From assembly GCA_963801185.1 (NCBI GenBank), contig CAWDDW010000003.1:1674001-1738000 (forward strand): 64,000 nt of DNA, in the 5' to 3' direction. Origin of the DNA: Palsa-601 sp963801185. GTDB taxonomy: Bacteria; Actinomycetota; Acidimicrobiia; Acidimicrobiales; Bog-793. Numbering within the stretch: position 1 is the first letter of the stretch; each line of letters starts with the position of its first letter. The notes beneath the pieces are model-generated. The model was not told where the DNA came from. It worked only from the letters and a program-made list of their open reading frames with translations, and searched no databases. A program made the translations under genes and the position numbers. Below are positions 63,669 through 64,000 of this stretch, piece after piece.

Positions 63669-63929
63669 GCCGGTGGTCCCTTCGTCGATCGGTCGCGCCC
63701 GGTCGGCAAGGTACTACGGGCGGATCCCCTCGGGAGATCGATCGCGTGAAACGCCGACAGGCACGGCGACGAGGCACTGGCGGCACTGAGAGCGCAGCCG
63801 TCCGCAGCGCCGTCGGCGGGCTAGCCCGGGGCTGGCAAAGGGAATATCAACAGGCCCGGGGCCGCGATCGCAGCGACGGCTCCGGCGTACTCTTCTGCGA
63901 CCGGGCTGCCACAGGCGGTGTGAGCTCTC
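63669..63929. other. no supported gene
   Basis: About 260 bases upstream of the cupredoxin gene, holding its promoter on the minus strand. I see no strong promoter or repeat in it. Confidence 0.4.
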
Positions 63930-64000
63930 ATGACCAGCACATCGGCAACGCCACGCACCTCGGCTGGCATCGGCGGCAGCAACGAAGGGTCACGGCTGAC
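63930..64000 (+). CDS. possible start of a gene cut by the window edge
   Basis: ATG 63930 opens a frame with 23 codons and no stop to the right edge (MTSTSATPRTSAGIGG). Codon choice fits the window, but the ribosome binding site is weak and the peptide is uninformative. Confidence 0.25.
   Translation, partial: MTSTSATPRTSAGIGGSNEGSRL

Overview
This is a high-GC window with strong G/C bias at third codon positions. GTG starts are frequent, ATGA and GTGA gene overlaps are common, and Shine-Dalgarno sites are strong. The gene families include a BTAD/AfsR-type and a LAL-type LuxR regulator, a PorA-like DUF3068 protein, a GabD2-like dehydrogenase beside a cholesterol-oxidase-like GMC enzyme, sedolisin, dodecin and short SCxxxxxC repeat proteins. 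Together they point to a free-living actinobacterium, plausibly Acidimicrobiia or Thermoleophilia; this placement is inference. I saw no rRNA, tRNA, phage module or CRISPR array.

Layout. 1-4118: a minus-strand array of three collagen-like secreted proteins with matching signal regions and a shared TTGACA-N17-GAGGCT promoter, mixed with decayed copies of a second secreted family. 4233-5539: an internally deleted IS256-type element with both terminal inverted repeats. 5694-13858: a Tat-exported repeat protein, a glycosyltransferase-like gene coupled to an LRV-repeat gene, a ruined two-gene ABC exporter and a secreted SCxxxxxC repeat protein. 13975-17965: a methyltransferase divergent from a large LuxR regulator. 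18176-22198: a lipoprotein, an ECF sigma factor, an anti-sigma factor with a collagen-like ectodomain, and an ABC ATPase whose permease is reduced to a stub. 22303-28134: a PorA-like / MFS / aldehyde dehydrogenase / GMC oxidase operon. 28340-33220: dodecin, an FG-GAP protein, a YoaK-type membrane protein and an RCC1 protein. 33546-38683: a GT4 glycosyltransferase, a glycogen-debranching-type glycosidase and a secreted protein. 38854-41162: an intact paralogue of the ruined ABC exporter with its own GntR/YtrA-type regulator. 41464-45024: an orphan PRC/MgtE-N/CBS protein divergent from an Nramp-fold transporter that lacks the usual Mn/Fe ligands, with a palindromic operator, a promoter and a structured leader between them. 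45234-50842: two BNR-like secreted proteins and a sedolisin. 50844-54022: a dead VapBC module, a GNAT acetyltransferase, a small membrane protein and an S10 carboxypeptidase. 54162-58094: a GGDEF/EAL protein, a secreted protein whose Shine-Dalgarno lies in a perfect 10-bp inverted repeat, and a PKD protein. 58152-64000: an AfsR-type regulator, a His6-containing secreted peptide, a DMFase-beta-like protein and a cupredoxin lipoprotein.

The main theme is surface and secretion: collagen-like, FG-GAP, RCC1, BNR and SCxxxxxC repeats, PKD domains, secreted proteases and a copper protein. Regulatory pairs and metal transport are interleaved. About twenty genes here read through only if one indel or one stop codon is corrected, usually with well-conserved protein on both sides. 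Some lesions are clearly biological (large deletions in the IS, the MacB-type permease and VapC). Many single-base shifts could be sequence errors, so I describe the rejoined product and give the break position.
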